Assembly: GCF_003419895.1 (NCBI RefSeq)
Contig: NZ_QPMM01000012.1
Coordinates: forward strand, 1 to 64,000
Direction: 5' to 3'
DNA length: 64,000 bases
DNA from: Chitinophaga silvatica
GTDB lineage: Bacteria; Bacteroidota; Bacteroidia; Chitinophagales; Chitinophagaceae
The position numbers and the translations under genes are program-made. The stretch's first letter is position 1. The number at the start of each line of letters is the position of its first letter. Below, one piece after another: positions 45,088-55,089 of this stretch. Below the pieces are notes generated by a model that worked only from the letters and a program-made list of their open reading frames with translations, ran no database searches and was not told the DNA's origin.

Positions 45088-46389
45088 CTACTCAGTTACA
45101 ATTTTACGTACACAGTTATTGTTTTTATCAATAACATATGCCACACCGTTTTTATCTACAGTTACGCCAGTAGGGCTGCTAAAGGCTGCTGCCTCTCCAA
45201 TACCCTCCGTATAACCTGCCGTATTACTACCTGCCAGCGTCTTCACCAGCCAGGTATTAGCCTCGATATAACGAATACTCTGATCAGGGCTATACAGACT
45301 TCCATCCCAGGTTCCATTACCTGCAACATAAAGATTTCCATCGTTATCGACAGCCAGCCCCCATGGATTTGCAAATTTAGCCTGGGTTCCAGGGCCATTT
45401 GCATAACCAGCTACCCCTTGTTGACCCGCAATAATCGAATTATCATATGTATCTGCCTGCAGCTTTCTGATTACGTGATCTCCATTACAGGAAACAAACA
45501 GGTTACCGCTATTATCACAGGCAATACCAGCAGGATATGATAAGTTACCAGCTACCTCCGTATTTCCTTTGGTAAGATTAAAAACCTTTCCGGATTCACA
45601 GGCAGTATAGTACAGATCTCCATTCCTTAAATCGGCTGTAATACCCCAGGGACTTCCATTGCCCCAACCTATAGTTGTTGCCTGCCCTTCAGGTGTAACT
45701 TTTCGTATATCCCAATTACCCGGATCAGTAACATAAATATTACCATCCTTACCCATTGCTAACCCGTATGGTAAACTAAACAAGGCAGAAGCTCCACTCC
45801 CTTCCTGATATCCGGAAGTTCCGGGATTTCCAGCAAGTACGGTTACCATCCCTGTATTATCAATCCTTCTGATACAGTGATTTCCGGGATCTGCTATATA
45901 AATATTGCCTTTATCATCAGTTACAATACCTAAACTCCGATACCAGTATTGTCCGCTAAAATCAAACATCGCGTCTTTACCTGCTCCATTGGCAAATCCT
46001 GCCTTACCGTTACCGGCAATGGTTGTAACCCTGCTCGTATATATGTAGGTATAATCTGTACTGCTAACAACACTGTCTTTACCAATTGTTACCACCACCT
46101 TTCCTGATCCGCATCTCTTAGGTATTATGGCCATGATCTGCTTTGTATTGGAATTTACAATCGTGCAGCGTTTACCATTGACAGTAACCGAAATCTGAGA
46201 AGTATCGGAAGAAAAATTATTCCCGGTAATAAGTATTTCGGTGCCCCAACCACCAACCGCCGGAAGATATTCACTTATACTCATTGGCTCTCCGGCAGCA
46301 TGTGCCAGATCCTTATCTTTTCCGCAACCGGTGAAAAGCGCAACTGCCAATACACCAGTTATGATATATGAATTAAATAATCTGATCAT
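45088..46389 (-). CDS. IPT/TIG and NHL-repeat surface lipoprotein, SusCD-associated
   Basis: A 433-residue lipoprotein with lipobox LFTGC, one IPT/TIG domain (about 40-115: YLPAVGGWGTEILITGNNF) and a chain of about five NHL repeats (VTTIAGNGKAGFANG, GNIYIADPGNHCIRRID, GNIYVTDPGNWDIRKV, GNLYVAGNG, VAYVIDKNNNCVRKI) forming a beta-propeller. It is the last gene of the ECF-controlled operon and likely a glycan- or protein-binding accessory protein on the outer membrane. I chose the ATG at 46389 for the compact lipoprotein signal; an ATG at 46410 and a TTG at 46425 are also in frame. Confidence 0.82.
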   Translation of the reverse strand: MIRLFNSYIITGVLAVALFTGCGKDKDLAHAAGEPMSISEYLPAVGGWGTEILITGNNFSSDTSQISVTVNGKRCTIVNSNTKQIMAIIPKRCGSGKVVVTIGKDSVVSSTDYTYIYTSRVTTIAGNGKAGFANGAGKDAMFDFSGQYWYRSLGIVTDDKGNIYIADPGNHCIRRIDNTGMVTVLAGNPGTSGYQEGSGASALFSLPYGLAMGKDGNIYVTDPGNWDIRKVTPEGQATTIGWGNGSPWGITADLRNGDLYYTACESGKVFNLTKGNTEVAGNLSYPAGIACDNSGNLFVSCNGDHVIRKLQADTYDNSIIAGQQGVAGYANGPGTQAKFANPWGLAVDNDGNLYVAGNGTWDGSLYSPDQSIRYIEANTWLVKTLAGSNTAGYTEGIGEAAAFSSPTGVTVDKNGVAYVIDKNNNCVRKIVTE

Positions 46390-46418
46390 CGTAGAAATTT
46401 GATTATACATTGAAAAAA

Positions 46419-48266
46419 TTACCAACCAGGATTCTGAACCAATGAACGGTCTCTTTCTATATCCTGCTGTTGAATTGGGAACAGGTACATTCTGTCGTTC
46501 CAGAAACGTTTCTGGAATACTGTTCTCTTATAAAAATCTGCATATCCGAAACCAACACCATTATCGTTACTATAAACATTCATCCCGTAAATGGTTTGGT
46601 TTTCAGGTTTACCCAATTCCTGGCGGCGGATCAATGTATAAAATCTGTCGCCTTCAAAACACATTTCTACCTGGCGCTCCCGTATAATTTGCGCTCTCAT
46701 TTTATCCTTGTTTCCTACAGCATCAGGATACACTGTTTCAATACCAGGTAAGCCACCACGTTGACGAATCATATTGAGGTAGGTAACGATATCAGGATTT
46801 CCGGGATCGTATTCGTTCAATGCTTCTACATAGTTGAGAATTATTTCAGCATACCGTATCAGAATGTATGGACAACGATATGAACCAGCACCCATAGCTC
46901 TGAGGTTATCATCCGGACTTATATACTTAGCAGGTAAATAACCTGTCAGGTCTTTATTGTTCATAGTTTTCTGACCAGATTTTCCTGTGAAGTAAAACTC
47001 CTGACGTCCATGGCCATCAATATTTCCATCTGAAGAATAATAATTCTTATCATCTAAGGTTACAGCCGGAATAACTGGTCGACCATTGTAACAGATATTA
47101 GAATAAAAGCGAGGCTCACGATTTGCATACATGCTCCAGTCGCCCTTTTGCTGTTCCCAGTAATTAGCGCCATTCTGAGAAACGAATCCTGTTTCCTGGT
47201 AATTGGAAGTAGCATCACTAATCTCTTTACCATCTTTCATTCTGAATGCATCTACCAGATTTTGTGTAGCATTGTACATATTGTAACCAGCCGGGCCGGG
47301 AGAAGAGCAGATTACCCAACTCCACCAATTCCAATTCATAGACCCCATTATGATTTCATTATTCCAGGAGGTAAGAAACAGATCCCGAACAGATAAGTAC
47401 GGATCAAATGAAGTTCCTCCGTTATCAAGGTTTGTAAAAAGTTTGTAGTGACCTGAATCAATGATTGCTTTAGATCTTTCTGCTGCAATCTTCCATTTAT
47501 TCTGATCATAGGTTGCAGGTGCTAAAGCTGTACCGTCCGGATTTTTGAAGTTGGCAAATCTTGAGTTACCATTCCATAAAGGGTTTGCAGCCCAAAAAGC
47601 TACTAAGGCTTTTACTGCATAACAGGCACCCCTTGTAACACGTCCGTTATTGTTTGATGAGCTCCAGACATATGGGAGTCCAGGTGCCGCCTTGTCCATA
47701 ATCTCATTGATGTAGGCAACGCAATCATCGAACGGAATACGCGGATATTTATGATAATCATCGTCCTGACTTAAAACACCTGTTACTTTAACGAACGGAC
47801 CGTATTGTCTGAGTAACATCCAATAGAAGTAGCCTCTTAAAAAGATAGCTTCTGATTTATATTGTTGCTTCAGCTCATCGCTCAGTTGCTCGGAAGGCAC
47901 TTTATCTATATTCTGCTCAAAAATATAAGACTTACGAATACCTGCATAATAGCCACCCCAGTTGTAGTAGATCCAGTCATTGGCACTCCAATTGCCCCCC
48001 ACCATGTTACGCACCGGAACACCCGGGAAACCACAGGAAATCTCATCCGATGCCCCTATATTGGCATAGTCACCACCTGCCTGGCGATAGGAATAAACAT
48101 TGGCTAAATAGCCTTCAGCATTCGCTCTGGTCAACCATAGCTGATCATCGCCCAACAAGTTATCCGGTTTCTTGTCTAAATACTTAGTACAAGCCCCCAA
48201 ACCAACAATAGTCAGAAAGCTGAAAATATAAAGTAGTTGATGATATCTGAACATAAGTAAATTCAT
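46419..48266 (-). CDS. SusD/RagB-family outer-membrane lipoprotein (ECF locus)
   Basis: A 615-residue SusD homologue with lipobox GLGAC, the helical core (SEAIFLRGYFYWMLLRQYGPF) and the C-terminal signature (ILIRYAEIILNYVEALNEY, then IRERQVEMCFEGDRFYTLIRR). It begins 7 bp after the SusC stop, so the pair is co-translated and forms one import complex. Confidence 0.95.
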   Translation of the reverse strand: MNLLMFRYHQLLYIFSFLTIVGLGACTKYLDKKPDNLLGDDQLWLTRANAEGYLANVYSYRQAGGDYANIGASDEISCGFPGVPVRNMVGGNWSANDWIYYNWGGYYAGIRKSYIFEQNIDKVPSEQLSDELKQQYKSEAIFLRGYFYWMLLRQYGPFVKVTGVLSQDDDYHKYPRIPFDDCVAYINEIMDKAAPGLPYVWSSSNNNGRVTRGACYAVKALVAFWAANPLWNGNSRFANFKNPDGTALAPATYDQNKWKIAAERSKAIIDSGHYKLFTNLDNGGTSFDPYLSVRDLFLTSWNNEIIMGSMNWNWWSWVICSSPGPAGYNMYNATQNLVDAFRMKDGKEISDATSNYQETGFVSQNGANYWEQQKGDWSMYANREPRFYSNICYNGRPVIPAVTLDDKNYYSSDGNIDGHGRQEFYFTGKSGQKTMNNKDLTGYLPAKYISPDDNLRAMGAGSYRCPYILIRYAEIILNYVEALNEYDPGNPDIVTYLNMIRQRGGLPGIETVYPDAVGNKDKMRAQIIRERQVEMCFEGDRFYTLIRRQELGKPENQTIYGMNVYSNDNGVGFGYADFYKRTVFQKRFWNDRMYLFPIQQQDIERDRSLVQNPGW

Positions 48267-48273
48267 TTAAACA

Positions 48274-51200
48274 TTAAAACTGTGCTCTCAAGCCTAACGT
48301 TACTGTTTTAGTAAAAGGATACTTGGCAGCATTATTACCTAACTCCGGATCCCACAATTTAAACCTGGAGAAGGTAAGCATATTGGTTGCACCGGTATAA
48401 ACCTGCAAACTGCTGATACCCTTACGTTTCATGGCAGCAGTAATAATTGAATAACTTAAAGTTGCCTGTCTTAATCTGAGGAAACTACCATCACGCAACC
48501 ACCAATCGCTATTCACATAGTTGTTGTCGCTCCCATTGGTAATTGTGATACGTGGATAATGTACATTCTGACTTGGATTTTCAGGAGTCCAGCGATTCAA
48601 TACGTCACTGATTATAGCTGCAGGATATTGGCCCATACCTGTGAAAGGAACAACTCCAACACCTGGTGTTCCATAATCTTCGAAACTGATATCCTGTCCA
48701 TTCGCCATAATCGCAACATCTGCAACACCTGCAAAAACAGCCGACAATTCAAATCTTTTATATCCCAGATTAAATCCAAAACCATAAGACCATTTAGGAA
48801 AAGTAGATTTACCCAGATAGGTTTTGTCGCTGCCATCTACTCTGCCATCGCCGTTTAAGTCTGCATACTTAATATCACCAGGATATAAAACATCTCTGAA
48901 CTGTTTAGGATTATTTTGCACATCATCCTTATTCACAAATAGCCCCAAACTTTTATATCCTTCTAATTCACCATACATATATCCGGATGTTGGATAATAG
49001 GAATAGAGCGATTTAGGCCGGTCTGCATTTACAATTTTATTCTTAGCATAGGTAACATTACCGAATACACGAAGCGAAACATCTTTACCTAACTGTTCGG
49101 TATACTCAATACTACCATCCATACCTCTGTTATCCATTTCCCCGATATTTCCATAGATCGTTAAATCTGAATAACCACCAATTGGAGAAATAGAATTACG
49201 AAGTACCAGAATGGAAGATCTTTGATCTCTGAATGCATCTACTACCAGGTTGAATTTGTTGAACAAGCCAACTTCCAGACCGAAGTTTGTTTTAGCAGAT
49301 TTTTCCCAGGTAAGGTTTTCTGTACCGATTACTTTTGTGGCAATTCCTCCTGTAAAAACCGGAGATCCGGTGCTTCCAAATGACTGGCCGGAAGCTCCAT
49401 CATAATAAGTCAGGTAGCCAAACCTGTCGTTATTTCCAATCTGATCATTACCTGTCATACCGTAAGAAGCCCTTACTTTCAACAGGCTGATAGTTTTCGA
49501 AACAGCATCGAAGAAGGGTTCTTTAGAGATAACATACCCTACTGAAGCAGCAGGAAAGTATCCCCAACGTTTGCCGGGAGCAAAGTTTTCAGAACCTGTA
49601 GCTCCCATATTTACTTCCGCCAGGTATTTATCCATAAAGGAATAAGTAACCCTTGCAGCCGCACTCTGATTGCGGAAAGGAATAGATAATTTCAGATTAC
49701 CTGCAGAACCAATCAATCTGTTTCTGATGCTTCCTACTACCAAACCACCTATATTATGTTTGCCAAAGCTTCTGTCGTAATTCAGATTCCCTTCGAGGTA
49801 CATCATCCTTTCTCCGGAAGAGGACGAACTATATGGCAGGTAGTTGACACCTTGTCTTACCAGCGAATAAATAAGCGAGCCATCAGGATTACGGCCAGAT
49901 GCATTATAAAGATCATTCGGACCTTTTCTACTGTTATCAAACTCACTGTACGTATCAAAAGAAAAACGTGCAGTTGCACTAAGTCCTTCAGTGATAGCAT
50001 CCAGTTTTTGATTCAGGGATAATACTGATTGTATTGTAGGTCTGAATTCGGTGCTGTAACCAGAATTCTGAACCATATTAAATGGATTATTACCACCATT
50101 ATTGGTAGGGCCAGAATTTCTATCAGGATATTTTACAGGAAGCATTATTGGATTAGCAGCATAGGTAGAATACCAGATACCTTTGGCCGGGAAGCCAGGA
50201 TAACGGGTATTTACCAACATGGAAGAAAGGTTAAGCGATAATAAGGTTGTTTTGGTTAAATTGAGGTCTACATTGCTCCTGAAATCATAGCGTTTAAAAT
50301 TCAGGTTGGGATTATATCCATTTATTTTAGTTACATTATATTGTCCATCCTGGTTATAGAACGACATGGATACATAGTATCTCATTGCCTCTCCACCTCC
50401 ACTGACATTCACATTTGTATTGGCCATTGAAGCCCATTTCTTATAAACTGTATTAACCCAGTCAACATTCGGATAGAGATACGGATCCAGTCCACTCTCC
50501 GTTTTCCTGATAGTTTCTTCTGTATAAACCGGCGAATTATTATCATTAACTCTGGCTTCATTATAGAGTTTCATATAGTTAACACCATCCAGCATTTTAG
50601 GTAGCACTGCAAAGCCACTTAAGCCGGTTTCTGCTTTGGCAGATACTTTTGGTTTGCCTGCAATCCCTTTCTTGGTAGTGATGATCAACACTCCATTTGC
50701 GCCTTTAGCACCGTATACAGCTGTCGCAGATGCATCTTTCAGTAAAGAGATACTTTGAATATCTTCAGGATCAATATTATTAAAAGCACCACCATAGGTA
50801 CTGTTTACATCTTCACGTTGCACTCCATCTACAATGATTAACGGAGATTTATTACCCATAAAAGTTCCGATACCACGAATAGTAAAAGTAGGGGCATCAT
50901 AACCAGGTTCGCCTCCATTTGTTTGCATGGAGATAACACCTGCAACTCTTCCTACCAATGCATTGGTTAATGAAGGTACCGGCGATTTCATATCGGCCAT
51001 ATTTACAGAGGATACAGCACCGGTAACGGTTACTTTCTTCTGGTTACCGAAACCAACAACTACTACTTCATTGAGTTTGTCGACTTTCGCTGTCAGAGTA
51101 ACTTTCAAGGTTTTTTGGCTGCTGATTTTCACTTCTTCAGCGTTCATTCCAATCATTCCTATTTTCAGTACATCCTCTTTATTTGCTTTAATGGAGAATA

Positions 51201-51702
51201 CCCCCATAACATCGGTAACGGTTCCCTGTGAGGTTCCTGTAATAGCTATGGTAGCACCGGGAAGCGGATTTCCATCGGGGTCCATTACAATACCACGCAC
51301 TAACCAGGCCTCCTGAGTTGTCTCCTGCGGTTGAGTTGTGGCGGAAGGAGATGCAGGTAATAGTTCTTTTTTGTCGAGCACAATCCTGTTACGTTGCAGT
51401 ACGTAATTAATGTTTTTGTTTTTGAAGATGAAGCTCAGTACATCATTCAGTTTGGCTTGTTGAAAATTCAGAGAGATTTTTTCTCCATCGTTCAGTAGCT
51501 GGTTACTGTAAACCAGAGTGAGGCCAGTTTGTTTCTTAATGGCCCTGAATACTTGTACTAAAGGAACTTCATTACCAGTAATAGTAACAATAGACTGCAG
51601 GGAAGGCGTATTGGTTTGTGCAGCAGATGGCCATGTGACCAGCAAGCTACATAACAATAGCAACATCGCTATCCCTGGTTGATAGCGCATAGTTTTTCTC
51701 AT
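48274..51702 (-). CDS. SusC/RagA-family TonB-dependent transporter with STN domain (ECF locus)
   Basis: An 1142-residue protein. After the signal peptide comes a secretin/TonB N-terminal (STN) domain at about 45-110 (FRAIKKQTGLTLVYSNQ), then the carboxypeptidase-like domain (VRGIVMDPDGNPLPGAT), a TonB-box-like segment (LNEVVVVGFGNQKK), the plug (LLKDASATAVYGAKGANGVLIITTK) and the barrel. The STN domain is the part that signals to FecR proteins, in agreement with the fecR and sigma genes just upstream. About 105 bp separate it from fecR. Confidence 0.95.
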   Translation of the reverse strand: MRKTMRYQPGIAMLLLLCSLLVTWPSAAQTNTPSLQSIVTITGNEVPLVQVFRAIKKQTGLTLVYSNQLLNDGEKISLNFQQAKLNDVLSFIFKNKNINYVLQRNRIVLDKKELLPASPSATTQPQETTQEAWLVRGIVMDPDGNPLPGATIAITGTSQGTVTDVMGVFSIKANKEDVLKIGMIGMNAEEVKISSQKTLKVTLTAKVDKLNEVVVVGFGNQKKVTVTGAVSSVNMADMKSPVPSLTNALVGRVAGVISMQTNGGEPGYDAPTFTIRGIGTFMGNKSPLIIVDGVQREDVNSTYGGAFNNIDPEDIQSISLLKDASATAVYGAKGANGVLIITTKKGIAGKPKVSAKAETGLSGFAVLPKMLDGVNYMKLYNEARVNDNNSPVYTEETIRKTESGLDPYLYPNVDWVNTVYKKWASMANTNVNVSGGGEAMRYYVSMSFYNQDGQYNVTKINGYNPNLNFKRYDFRSNVDLNLTKTTLLSLNLSSMLVNTRYPGFPAKGIWYSTYAANPIMLPVKYPDRNSGPTNNGGNNPFNMVQNSGYSTEFRPTIQSVLSLNQKLDAITEGLSATARFSFDTYSEFDNSRKGPNDLYNASGRNPDGSLIYSLVRQGVNYLPYSSSSSGERMMYLEGNLNYDRSFGKHNIGGLVVGSIRNRLIGSAGNLKLSIPFRNQSAAARVTYSFMDKYLAEVNMGATGSENFAPGKRWGYFPAASVGYVISKEPFFDAVSKTISLLKVRASYGMTGNDQIGNNDRFGYLTYYDGASGQSFGSTGSPVFTGGIATKVIGTENLTWEKSAKTNFGLEVGLFNKFNLVVDAFRDQRSSILVLRNSISPIGGYSDLTIYGNIGEMDNRGMDGSIEYTEQLGKDVSLRVFGNVTYAKNKIVNADRPKSLYSYYPTSGYMYGELEGYKSLGLFVNKDDVQNNPKQFRDVLYPGDIKYADLNGDGRVDGSDKTYLGKSTFPKWSYGFGFNLGYKRFELSAVFAGVADVAIMANGQDISFEDYGTPGVGVVPFTGMGQYPAAIISDVLNRWTPENPSQNVHYPRITITNGSDNNYVNSDWWLRDGSFLRLRQATLSYSIITAAMKRKGISSLQVYTGATNMLTFSRFKLWDPELGNNAAKYPFTKTVTLGLRAQF

Positions 51703-51808
51703 TCGGGAATTATTACAAGTTAAAGTGGCATGCGGGTCGATAACCGATGCTTTTCGAAATAACTACTTGTATTTATATAAAACGGGTGACAGTGATTCAA
51801 AAAAAAAA

Positions 51809-52924
51809 TTACAAGCGAATCAGAATTTCTTTATCCTTTACTGTAAAATCAATACTGGCAGTAGTTTTAAGATCTGAAAGAAAGTCCTCTAATCTGTTTC
51901 TATCCATTAAACCGGTAATATAGCGATCTATTGGCTCTTTAGATTCTATCCTGAATTTTACGCCGTAGAAACGGCTGGCTTCATCCAGTAAATTGGCCAA
52001 TGGCATTTTATGATAATAATAAATTCCATTTCTCCAGCTCAGTACTTCTTCCTCATCAAATTTCCCTGTAGTGAATCCGTTACTCTGGCTATATTCGGCC
52101 ATCATACCGGGCTTCAGATCTTCCTCAGTACCATTTCGATTATTGGTTTTCACACGGCCATCCACCAACGCCGTTTTTACTTTGCCGGCATTATAGGTAT
52201 TAACATTAAAAGATGTTCCTAACACCTGGATGGTAGTTAACGGAGTATTGACAATAAAAGGTTTTCCGGCATCTGTTGCTACTTTAAAAAAAGCTTCTCC
52301 TTCTATTGAAACTGTACGTTTGCCCACAAAGCTAAATGGAAAACGTAGTTTACTACCAGCATTTAGCCATACCTCAGTACCATCGGAGAGTTTGATCATA
52401 TACGTTTGTCCGTCGGGTACAGAGAGTGTATTTATTGCCGTATCAGTAGAAGCATATTGCAAACTACCGTTACCAGTTGTAAGGGTAGTATTTTTTAAAG
52501 CTATGGTTTGTTGAACGCTATCTTTTTTTAATTCGATGACCCCTTCCTGACTTATTAATTTTATTGTTTCTTTTTTCGGGAGATCAAGAGAAGTTATTGA
52601 TTTTGATGTTTTGGGGTTTTCGAATACCCAATAGGCTGCTACGGATAGTAGCAGGAGGAATGAAGCAGCGGCAAGAAATTTATATTTTGAATTCGATTTT
52701 TTCCTGTTGAATTTTATAGATTGAAGAGCATAATCGGAGTTAATACTTTCCAGGTATGAGGAAGCATTCATTTGTTTTCCTTCTTCTTCCAACTGTTCCC
52801 ATTGGCGACGAAAATCTTCGTCGTTCTGTCGCCACTGCTCTACCTGCCGGGCTTCCTCAGGTGATAAGGTGCCAGACAAATATTGTATATATAGTTCTAA
52901 AATTCTTGAGTATTCCATCTTCAT
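51809..52924 (-). CDS. FecR-family anti-sigma factor
   Basis: A 371-residue inner-membrane protein: a cytoplasmic N-terminal domain (LYIQYLSGTLSPEEARQVEQW, sigma binding), one membrane helix at about 84-101, the FecR domain (VPDGQTYMIKLSDGTEVWLNAGSKLRFP, then EAFFKV, FIVNT, TSFNV) and a C-terminal DUF4974/STN-like region (LANLLDEASRFYGVKF). It transmits the state of the STN-containing SusC to the sigma factor. It starts 3 bp after the sigma gene. Confidence 0.93.
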   Translation of the reverse strand: MKMEYSRILELYIQYLSGTLSPEEARQVEQWRQNDEDFRRQWEQLEEEGKQMNASSYLESINSDYALQSIKFNRKKSNSKYKFLAAASFLLLLSVAAYWVFENPKTSKSITSLDLPKKETIKLISQEGVIELKKDSVQQTIALKNTTLTTGNGSLQYASTDTAINTLSVPDGQTYMIKLSDGTEVWLNAGSKLRFPFSFVGKRTVSIEGEAFFKVATDAGKPFIVNTPLTTIQVLGTSFNVNTYNAGKVKTALVDGRVKTNNRNGTEEDLKPGMMAEYSQSNGFTTGKFDEEEVLSWRNGIYYYHKMPLANLLDEASRFYGVKFRIESKEPIDRYITGLMDRNRLEDFLSDLKTTASIDFTVKDKEILIRL

Positions 52925-52927
52925 TAA

Positions 52928-53470
52928 TTAATAACCCTTACTTACAAAAGTCAGTCTTAATACCTTTAATCCTCTTTTCAGATGAGTTTTAAAGGAATTG
53001 ATACTGATCCCCATCTCATCGGCAGCTTCCTGGTATCGTTTACCCTGAATATACACCATTTGCAGCGCTGATTTTTTCTGAGTAGCCATATCGTCAATTG
53101 CCGCCAGCACTTGTTTGTAATAATCGGGCGACCGCTCATCTAATCCGGGTAAGCAGGCATCATCCTGTAATTGGGTGAAAGCATTTTTATTTTCCTGTTC
53201 CGTTTTGCGTTTTTTCAGGAAAGTAAGGCAACGGTTACGGACCGACTGGAAAAGATATCCTTTTATCTCCCCGTTGAAGTGGAGATAAAGTTTTTTATCC
53301 CAGATATCCAGGAAGAAGGTTTGCACCAGGTCACTGGCTTCAGCTTCATCTTTAAGTAGCCAGAAGGCGTTCAGGCATAGTGGCTTGTGATATTTAAGGA
53401 ATAGTTCATCATACGCGTTGACATCACCTTCCTTTAGACGTTGTACCAGTAGAGTATCTGAATAGTCCAT
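52928..53470 (-). CDS. ECF RNA polymerase sigma-70 factor (FecI-like)
   Basis: A 180-residue sigma factor. Region 2 is DELFLKYHKPLCLNAFWLLKDEAEASDLVQ with the downstream GYLFQSVRNRCLTFLKK. Region 4 is VYIQGKRYQEAADEMGISINSFKTHLKRGLK. This is the Bacteroides expansion family 1 type of ECF sigma. It probably transcribes the SusCD genes downstream when FecR is relieved. No standard promoter is seen in the 250 bp upstream. Confidence 0.93.
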   Translation of the reverse strand: MDYSDTLLVQRLKEGDVNAYDELFLKYHKPLCLNAFWLLKDEAEASDLVQTFFLDIWDKKLYLHFNGEIKGYLFQSVRNRCLTFLKKRKTEQENKNAFTQLQDDACLPGLDERSPDYYKQVLAAIDDMATQKKSALQMVYIQGKRYQEAADEMGISINSFKTHLKRGLKVLRLTFVSKGY

Positions 53471-53661
53471 GTAACAAGAAAAGCCTTATTATAAAATAAT
53501 TGTCTTAAGTAATTCCATCCGGGAATAGTCAGCATGGTTGAAGATCCTTGCTTCTTCCATTGTTCACATTCATTAAATTAGCTTAGTTCTAAGCAGTTGA
53601 CTTTGGTCGTAAATCTGTTAGTAAAGTAAAAAGAATTTTAAAGAAAATCCAAAAAAAATGG

Positions 53662-53692
53662 AAAAGCCCTGGTAAATAGTACCAGAGCTTTT
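53662..53692 (-). terminator. Terminator after the acyltransferase gene
   Basis: The stem AAAAGC..CTGGTA/TACCAG..GCTTTT (53662-53692) has a 5-nt loop and a small internal mismatch. On the minus strand it is followed within 2 nt by a run of eight T. It lies 25 bp after the acyltransferase stop. I see nothing else in 53471-53717. Confidence 0.7.
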
Positions 53693-53717
53693 GTTTTCAA
53701 GGGGTTTCAGTAGATAG

Positions 53718-54827
53718 TTATAACTTAAAGAAGATCTTGCGTTTATAGAGCCAGTAACACAATCCCCATTCCAGCAGCAGTACTGTGAATGCAGATATGA
53801 CATCTCCGATTTCCATTGGAATACTTACCAGGTTAGTGAATCCAGTCACAAAAATGGCAACAGTATCATTAACCCATCGGTGGCCAACTGTTTCAAAAAA
53901 CAGGTAGATGAAAATAGCATTCATTCCTATTACGGTAGCTATCCAGGCGTACTTCTGGTATTTTCGTACGTCTATCAGCCAGTACAGGATTGCCAGTACA
54001 ATCATCACGTATCCGCCGGAGGCTAATACAAATGAAGCGGTGGCAATACGTTTTATTATAGGAGTGATCCCTGCATAATCGAGGGTATATCCTGCTATTA
54101 ATCCAATAACACCTGCTATAAGTAAAGTAGAGATTTTCTTTGCAGCAGAAGCGTTGCTGATCAGCAACTTACCTGCTAACACGCCCCAGATAGTATGGGC
54201 GGCAGTTGGCACAAAATTAATGGTTACCCACCCATGTGCATTGATTTTCCCCATCAGGATCATATCCATCCATGCTCCGAAATTATGCCCCTCAGTAAAC
54301 AACTCCTCGTACCCCGGCATCAAAATGAAACGATAGGCAAGATCTGTGGCCAGCAATAATAATAAGCTAATCATTAACTGAAAAGCATATGAACGGCGTA
54401 TGATCAGATAAGCAATGAGAGTAGTAACAGACAGTTGCGTCAATACATTCCATAACTCCCAAACTAACCGACCGGCATATACGCAATGCAAAGCCGTGCC
54501 AAATATAAACAACTTTAGACAACGTAAAGCAATATGTTTAAAGTTTTGTGACCAGGTAATGCCTTTTTCTGTTTTATAATAATAAGAAATATACATGGCA
54601 GATCCGGCCATAGTCATAAATGCGGGTTGGATGCAATCCCATGCTCTCAACCCATTCCAGGGATGATGAAAAAATTGCTCCAATACTTTAGCAGCAAAAC
54701 CTGTAGGTTGCAAATCGTCAAACGACGCATAAACACGCGCACTTTCAGCGGCAAGGAAGATCATGATAAGACCACGCATTACATCGAGCGATGTTAAACG
54801 GGTGTTGGCATTGGTTGATAAACTCAT
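53718..54827 (-). CDS. DUF5009/HGSNAT-like membrane acyltransferase
   Basis: A 369-residue protein with about ten membrane segments. It begins TRLTSLDVMRGLIMIFLAAESARVY, followed by FFHHPWNGLRAWDCIQPAFMTMAGSAMYIS. This matches bacterial relatives of heparan-alpha-glucosaminide N-acetyltransferase (DUF5009/DUF1624), which move an acetyl group across the membrane onto a sugar. In PUL-rich genomes such genes often accompany glycan operons, so a role in sugar acetylation is plausible but not shown. It is downstream of GH92, separated by the long palindrome at 54879-55084. Confidence 0.78.
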   Translation of the reverse strand: MSLSTNANTRLTSLDVMRGLIMIFLAAESARVYASFDDLQPTGFAAKVLEQFFHHPWNGLRAWDCIQPAFMTMAGSAMYISYYYKTEKGITWSQNFKHIALRCLKLFIFGTALHCVYAGRLVWELWNVLTQLSVTTLIAYLIIRRSYAFQLMISLLLLLATDLAYRFILMPGYEELFTEGHNFGAWMDMILMGKINAHGWVTINFVPTAAHTIWGVLAGKLLISNASAAKKISTLLIAGVIGLIAGYTLDYAGITPIIKRIATASFVLASGGYVMIVLAILYWLIDVRKYQKYAWIATVIGMNAIFIYLFFETVGHRWVNDTVAIFVTGFTNLVSIPMEIGDVISAFTVLLLEWGLCYWLYKRKIFFKL

Positions 54828-54878
54828 GGTTTATATTATAAGCTTAAAGTAATTTTTTTCTTTCATATCTGCAAGGGG

Positions 54879-55084
54879 TTTCTCGCAAAGCGGCAAAGAT
54901 TAATATTAAGAAGCAAAGGACTTTTTTAAGATTTTTAAGGATCGAAGCGAATATTATTAAGAACTACTGACTGGTTATTATTATTATTGAAACCAATTGG
55001 AAGTCTTTATAATATTCTTCATCCCTTAAAAGCTTAAAAAAGTCCTTTGCTTCTTAATATTAATCTTTGCGCCTTTGCGAGAAA
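54879..55084. repeat. Long inverted repeat, 64-bp arms, between GH92 and the acyltransferase
   Basis: Arms 54879-54942 and 55021-55084 match in reverse complement at about 59 of 64 positions by eye, around a 78-bp centre that shows further partial pairing. The outer ends carry the CGCAAAG-type motif that recurs in many Bacteroidota intergenic repeats (recalled, not verified). The right arm begins 6 bp after the GH92 stop, so the RNA would form a very strong hairpin and may end or protect that transcript. Confidence 0.8.
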
Positions 55085-55089
55085 TCATA

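Noticed and set aside
53618..53803. 61-codon minus-strand frame after the acyltransferase
   Set aside because: It overlaps the acyltransferase 3' end in another frame and runs through the terminator hairpin.
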